Shown here piece after piece: positions 59,937-64,000 of a DNA stretch of 64,000 bases (its first letter is position 1; the number at the start of each line of letters is the position of its first letter). The position numbers and the translations under genes are program-made. Location: assembly GCF_000375585.1 (NCBI RefSeq), contig NZ_AQWP01000002.1:682001-746000 (forward strand). The letters run 5' to 3'. Source of the stretch: Sinorhizobium meliloti 4H41 (GTDB lineage: Bacteria > Pseudomonadota > Alphaproteobacteria > Rhizobiales > Rhizobiaceae). Below the pieces are notes generated by a model. The model was given only the letters and a program-made list of their open reading frames with translations, was not told the DNA's origin and searched no databases.

Positions 59937-60158
59937 CTATTGCAACGAGTGAATTCTGGCGTCGAAGCCCGCCGCCGCGATGACGAGCTCGCTGCGATCC
60001 CGCAACTCGTTGGCAACGGCCTGCAGTGCCATCTCGACGCAATACTCGACGGCCTGAGCGTCCAATGCGCGGGCGCTATCGCGAATGTGGCTGAGCATTC
60101 TGGCGATGCTCGCAAGTTCCGTTTCAGTATCCGTCAAGGACGAAGGATGATTATTCAT
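59937..60158 (-). CDS. Small helical protein downstream of the YcaO gene
   Basis: The 73-residue protein starts at the ATG at 60158 after GGGGGTT. It is mostly helical, with a conserved-looking amphipathic segment ALDAQAVEYCVEMALQAVAN near the middle and one Cys (residue 40). No family can be named; short proteins of this pattern are frequent beside regulatory genes of rhizobia. It is 136 bp downstream of the YcaO gene on the same strand, so it may be its partner, its substrate or an unrelated small gene. Confidence 0.5.
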   Translation of the reverse strand: MNNHPSSLTDTETELASIARMLSHIRDSARALDAQAVEYCVEMALQAVANELRDRSELVIAAAGFDARIHSLQ

Positions 60159-60294
60159 TTGAACCCCCATTCCGTGCGCTTCCCTGACGGCGACTATAGA
60201 CGAGTTCGGATTTTTCGCGCGTTGCACGAGCGTTGCACTCGCACCGGTAGAGTACCGGAGTAGATCTCGCCAAATGCTTTGCGGGTCTGCTCCT

Positions 60295-61476
60295 TTATGA
60301 TGCGAGCGCTTTGGAAAGCGCGCGCGGACCGAAACGGCGCGCTCTTTCACCGTCAGGGTTTTCAAGATCGGGAACGAAGATCTTGACGACCGCGAACGGC
60401 AGAGCTTCATCCGACAGGCGCACCACAATTACAGATTGCACGTCTGCATCCTTCAGATGATCGATGGTGTGCCGCAGCAGCCCGTCCGGATCGCCGCCTG
60501 CATGCGGCGCCGACGGCGCATGCAAGCACGGCGCCGCGAGGAAGGCCCGGCGGGTCGAGTCCGGCAAAGGCCGGCTGAAGGTTTCGGGAAAGACGTCGTC
60601 CCGCGCGCCGCTCATGAAGGTGAGCCGCGACTGCGCCGCTTCGGTCACCGCTCTGATCGCCGCGCGAACGGCAAAGACATGCGCCCCGCAGCCGCTTGTC
60701 ACATCGACGAAACGACCATCGTCCCTGATGGCGATATCGGCGGGGCCGAGCAGTGCCAGAAAGCAGGGAACATCGATGTCGCTGGTAATGTCGAAAAGCC
60801 GGAGATCGAGACCGGCGGCTCTGATGCGCTCGACGAGACTATTCAGCGCTGCATCGCCGAACCCCTCGGGAGCAACGCACTTGCGGTAACGGCTCTGCGG
60901 CCCTGACACGCCCCACAGGACATGGGCGTCGCGCTCGATGCGCTCCAGCAGCCCGTGCAATGTCGCTTCCTGAATGGAATTTCCCGATGCGAGCCCATCC
61001 GACGACATCCAGAAACGCGAAGGCCGGGTACGGTCCAACTGCGCCGCTGCGAGCGGTACGAACACCTCGCGGCCGGAGATCAGGTCGGAGCCGGGGGCCC
61101 AGAGCAGTTCTTCGTCCGGACCGATTTCCTCCTGCCCGGCCGCAATCAGCCCCGGAAGCGGGTTCACGGTCCGCCCGGACGCCTGCAGGGAGCGCGTCGT
61201 GGCCACAATGGTTTCGACGGCGGGTTCGCCGGCAACAGCGCGCTCCAGCGCCTCCATGACGGCGGAAACCTTCGCCTCCACATCCGTCAGCCCTTTGCCC
61301 TGTGCGACCACGATGGATCGCGCATTCGGCGTATAGGCGCACCAGACGGGGATTCCGATCCTGTCCAGTCCCGTGTGCCTGGCGATCCGGGTTATGCCGA
61401 AACCGGAAAGCAGAGGCCTTACACGTTCGAAGGTCTCTTCCGGGCTCAGCACACGATCGGAATATTCATTGCGCAA
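60295..61476 (-). CDS. YcaO-domain protein (ATP-dependent peptide/protein-modifying enzyme)
   Basis: YcaO enzymes activate backbone amides with ATP to form azolines, thioamides or related groups. The three ATP/metal motifs are present: KVSAVMEALERA, then NSIQEATLHGLLERIERDA, then RAVTEAAQSRL. The C-terminus (VKIFVPDLEN ... SKALAS) lacks the PxPxP tail of classical cyclodehydratases. The start is uncertain: a TTG at 61476 follows GGGGTGGGG and avoids overlapping the upstream small gene (393 residues), whereas an ATG at 61569 would overlap it by 65 bp. No TfuA, E1-like or oxidase gene is nearby. Confidence 0.82.
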   Translation of the reverse strand: MRNEYSDRVLSPEETFERVRPLLSGFGITRIARHTGLDRIGIPVWCAYTPNARSIVVAQGKGLTDVEAKVSAVMEALERAVAGEPAVETIVATTRSLQASGRTVNPLPGLIAAGQEEIGPDEELLWAPGSDLISGREVFVPLAAAQLDRTRPSRFWMSSDGLASGNSIQEATLHGLLERIERDAHVLWGVSGPQSRYRKCVAPEGFGDAALNSLVERIRAAGLDLRLFDITSDIDVPCFLALLGPADIAIRDDGRFVDVTSGCGAHVFAVRAAIRAVTEAAQSRLTFMSGARDDVFPETFSRPLPDSTRRAFLAAPCLHAPSAPHAGGDPDGLLRHTIDHLKDADVQSVIVVRLSDEALPFAVVKIFVPDLENPDGERARRFGPRALSKALAS

Positions 61477-61504
61477 GTCGGCCCCACCCCGATGCCGGGA
61501 CCGG

Positions 61505-61720
61505 TCACCCGTCGAAATGGCCCGAAAACACCTTGTCGGCGGAGGACACAGCCACTGCGAGGTCGACATTCTTGACGACCGTTCCCCCTTGTGCCCGGAG
61601 CTTGTCCGCCGCGGCCAGGTCGCCCGTCACCTGATCGAGCGGCGTGACGGTTCCGCTCCCCAGGTCCGCCAGCCACAGACCCGGCTCGCCGGGAATCCCA
61701 ATCACAACAACCTTCGCCAT
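61505..61720 (-). CDS. Small 71-residue protein of unknown family, candidate YcaO substrate
   Basis: The protein begins MAKVVVIGIPGEPGLWLADLG and ends KVFSGHFDG, has no Cys and looks like a small beta-alpha unit rather than a long disordered leader. The ATG at 61720 has GAGGGA seven bases upstream. It lies 17 bp after the stop of the SARP-type regulator and about 28 bp before the YcaO start, so it is clearly translated as part of this operon. It may be the substrate of the YcaO enzyme, an accessory binding protein, or neither. Confidence 0.65.
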   Translation of the reverse strand: MAKVVVIGIPGEPGLWLADLGSGTVTPLDQVTGDLAAADKLRAQGGTVVKNVDLAVAVSSADKVFSGHFDG

Positions 61721-61737
61721 ATCGCTATCCCTCATCC

Positions 61738-63564
61738 TCAAAACCCCGCCTTTTTCAGCCCCTCACGATAGAGGTCCTTCTGCCATTGTTCCTTGATCGG
61801 AACGACGGCAAGCCACTTGTCGACGTCGAATGTCGGATTGCTCTTCAACGCCCGCATCCGGTACGCCCGTGCTTTCTTCTGGTCGCCGAGCATCGCCCAG
61901 CTTGCCGCAAGCAGCCTGTCGCCGGGCGACTTGTCCTTCATTCTCTGAACGTAGCCGATCGCGTCCTCATAGTTTTCGAGGAAATAGCTGGCACCGGCAG
62001 CGCTCCAGAAATACGTGTCGGGCGCCAGCGGATTGAGCGAAAGCGCCTTGGCCAGCTTGTCGAGCGCCTCACGCGGACGGGAGACATGAACGAGCGTGTC
62101 GGCGTGGCTGTAAAGCACGTCGGCATAATGCGGGCTCAGGTTTTCCGCGAGATCCAGCGCCGCAAGGCTCTCGTCGAGATCACCCTGATAGAGTTTGACG
62201 ACACCGAACTCGCGGTGTGCTCCGGGCAGGTCCTCATTGCTTTCGATCGCCTCCTTGGCGTGATGCTCCGCCAGCGAAAGAAGTTCACGATCGCCGCGGG
62301 CCGTCAGGATCCACTCGATTGCATAGGTGCGCGCCATCCCGCTCAGCGCCGGAGCAAAATCCGGCTTGTGCTTGAGCGCGGCCCTGAAATCGCGGCGTGC
62401 CCTGCGGATTTCGGGAAGCCCCACGCTGGAGAGGTTTCGCAGGCCGGCGAGGTAGGCGTAATAGGCCTCCGGATGGGCCAGATAGTCGATACGCGCGGCA
62501 CGGCCGGTCTCGACCTGCTCCGTCACCGCCCGGGCGACATGAAAGGCGATTTCCTGGCGTTGCTGAAGGAGACCGACCGGAGATATCGCGAACCGCTCCG
62601 CCCAGACGATCGCGTCGGACGGCAGAAATATGAGCTGCGTGAAAAGTCCCTGGTCCGACATGCGGCAGTCGAGCGCATAGGTGACGCCATGCTTTTCCAG
62701 GAACGCAGCCTTGTCCGCGGCATCCCGTATCCGCTCCGCCGTGTATGGAGCAACGACGGACATCGATCGTTGCGCACATAGCCCGATCGTGATGTCCTCG
62801 ACCACAGCCACGCTGACCGCGTGAAGCATCGGATCGCTGCCGAAGGCCGCGGGGGGAAGCAGAGCGACACGGGGTGCCGGCGCAACCGGCGGAGCACTCG
62901 CCTCCGTTGCGAACTCCCTGCCAAACCCAGCCTGCGGCAGCCGGGCCCTTCCCGGCTCGCCGCCCCCGATGACCAGCCCCCCGCCGGTCATCCGCTCCAG
63001 GATCGCACGCACGGCCGTATCCATCGGATCGAGCTCGAGGAGGTGCATGCACGCGCTGCGCCGCAGAGACCTGTCGGCAAACCGCTCTTCGCCGCCGAGA
63101 AGCGCCGCGCGCATCGCCTGCGTGAACAGCCGCCGCTGTTCTCCGACCCAATCCGCATAGCGACCCGGTGGCACATCCGCGCTTGCCAGAAACCCGTCGC
63201 GCCAGAGCGCAAGCCCGGTGCGGAACGCCTCTTCCGAACGCTCCAGCGCCTCGAAACCGTCGACGTCGCAGGTAATCTCCCCCACCGTCACCTCGGTTTC
63301 CGTCGCCGCAATGAGCGGCCCCGACTCCGCAGCAAGATGGCGCATGCGCCACAATGTCGACCGCAGGTTCTTGAAAGCGACGCTCTTTTCCCGTTCGGGC
63401 CAGATCAGCATTGCGAGCTTTTCACGGGAAGCCGTTTTCTCCCCGGACACGCAGAGATAGGCGAGTATCAGCGACCCCCGCTCGGGACACGCCACAACCA
63501 CGCCGCCGGAATCGACCAGCCGCAACTCCCCGAATGTCTGCAGACGATAATGCGGCCCCGCCAC
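61738..63564 (-). CDS. SARP/BTAD-type transcriptional regulator with TolB-like and TPR regions
   Basis: The 608-residue protein has an N-terminal winged HTH (residues 1 to about 95, with KLAMLIWPEREKSVAFKNLR), a bacterial transcriptional activator domain (about 100-190), a TolB-like/FlgO-like beta region (about 232-345, RVALLPPAAFGSDPML), and C-terminal tetratricopeptide repeats (about 370-560). A GTG start with GAGG five bases upstream is used. It heads the operon with the small protein and YcaO gene, and probably controls it or a wider set. The signal sensed is unknown. Confidence 0.85.
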   Translation of the reverse strand: MAGPHYRLQTFGELRLVDSGGVVVACPERGSLILAYLCVSGEKTASREKLAMLIWPEREKSVAFKNLRSTLWRMRHLAAESGPLIAATETEVTVGEITCDVDGFEALERSEEAFRTGLALWRDGFLASADVPPGRYADWVGEQRRLFTQAMRAALLGGEERFADRSLRRSACMHLLELDPMDTAVRAILERMTGGGLVIGGGEPGRARLPQAGFGREFATEASAPPVAPAPRVALLPPAAFGSDPMLHAVSVAVVEDITIGLCAQRSMSVVAPYTAERIRDAADKAAFLEKHGVTYALDCRMSDQGLFTQLIFLPSDAIVWAERFAISPVGLLQQRQEIAFHVARAVTEQVETGRAARIDYLAHPEAYYAYLAGLRNLSSVGLPEIRRARRDFRAALKHKPDFAPALSGMARTYAIEWILTARGDRELLSLAEHHAKEAIESNEDLPGAHREFGVVKLYQGDLDESLAALDLAENLSPHYADVLYSHADTLVHVSRPREALDKLAKALSLNPLAPDTYFWSAAGASYFLENYEDAIGYVQRMKDKSPGDRLLAASWAMLGDQKKARAYRMRALKSNPTFDVDKWLAVVPIKEQWQKDLYREGLKKAGF

Positions 63565-64000
63565 GAAAACCTCAAATGGCTCGAATGGTGGAAGCGCCGC
63601 CGGCGACCGGCGAGACCGTCGACATCTCGTTCACCAACCCTCTCCTGCCCCTTCGGCACGAACACCAAAGCGCACGCTGCGCCCCACGGCTCGTCGCTGG
63701 AGAAAGAAGGACGGACGCCGAACAGACCGGCAATCTGTGCAGGCGCAGCCACCGATCGGCACGGTTCATGCCTCCGGATGTGCGGCTGCGATGCCCGGAG
63801 CCACACCTGCCCGTCCCTTGGTTCACTTCCCAGCCCGATGCGGAAACGCATGCAGCCCAGATGCGAACATGCTCGAAAAGCCGGAACATGGCAACTCATT
63901 GCCGCTTATATCTGTTAAGGACGCAGCCCAAGACGGCGTCCGCGGAGCTTCCGCATCGTTGTTCGCCAGCCGTTTTCATGCTATGTTGAACGGGATCGAT
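63565..64000. other. Gene-free end of the window
   Basis: I see no gene in these 436 bases. Short open frames on both strands have Arg/Ser/Pro-rich compositions expected from GC-rich noncoding DNA. The region lies upstream of the leftward SARP-type gene and presumably includes its promoter, but no convincing -35/-10 pair or operator could be fixed. Confidence 0.5.

Noticed and set aside
63468-63899. 143-codon minus-strand frame at the end of the window
   Set aside because: It overlaps the SARP-type gene start in another frame, is rich in Arg/Ser/Cys/Trp and has no ribosome site.

Overview
The window looks like a stretch of chromosome from a GC-rich alphaproteobacterium of the Rhizobiaceae, most likely Sinorhizobium (Ensifer) meliloti or a close relative. 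The reasons are the L-carnitine dehydrogenase-thioesterase fusion beside a BKACE-type cleavage enzyme, the fhuA-fhuF-fhuP order next to a polyamine ABC operon and an aldehyde dehydrogenase, the many solute-binding-protein transporters, and short mosaic palindromic repeats between genes that are typical of rhizobia. The species cannot be proven from the sequence alone. I see no tRNA, rRNA, insertion sequence, prophage or CRISPR array.

Layout. 1-4.1 kb: end of a polyamine-type ABC ATPase, then its binding protein, two permeases and a short-chain dehydrogenase. 4.2-12.1 kb: a quaternary-amine catabolic block (GlxA/AraC regulator, dehydrocarnitine cleavage enzyme, carnitine dehydrogenase-thioesterase, acyl-CoA dehydrogenase, NDP-forming acyl-CoA synthetase, carnitinyl-CoA dehydratase-like crotonase). 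Together these could convert gamma-butyrobetaine or crotonobetaine to carnitine and then to glycine betaine. 12.4-22.2 kb: a peptide-class ABC transporter flanked by two 529-residue paralogous binding proteins, an HTH regulator and a CocE-type hydrolase. 22.2-23.6 kb: an ACT-domain protein and an HSL-type esterase.

23.8-32.3 kb: a one-polypeptide dihydroxyacetone kinase behind a carbohydrate/polyol ABC transporter, with a divergent LacI-type regulator and twin operators. 32.4-39.0 kb: LysR regulator, a second polyamine ABC transporter and an aminobutyraldehyde dehydrogenase. 39.3-43.5 kb: hydroxamate siderophore uptake (TonB receptor, FhuF reductase, periplasmic binder) behind two RirA-type boxes. 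43.6-50.8 kb: a small membrane protein, a non-pyrrolysine MttB-family methyltransferase, two tandem 815-residue dimethylglycine/sarcosine-dehydrogenase-like flavoproteins and a divergent LysR regulator. This could continue the betaine pathway begun at 5 kb.

51.7-59.9 kb holds scattered genes: a membrane alpha/beta hydrolase, a cystathionine gamma-synthase-family PLP enzyme, a VOC protein, a TetR regulator divergent from a crotonase, a DUF1772 membrane protein, a glycoamylase-like (possible beta-1,2-glucan) protein and a secreted DUF1194 protein. 59.9-63.6 kb, read leftward, is the most intriguing part: a SARP/BTAD-type regulator with TPRs, a 71-residue protein of unknown family, a canonical YcaO-domain enzyme and a 73-residue helical protein. 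This may be a peptide- or protein-modifying (RiPP-like) locus without the usual partner proteins.
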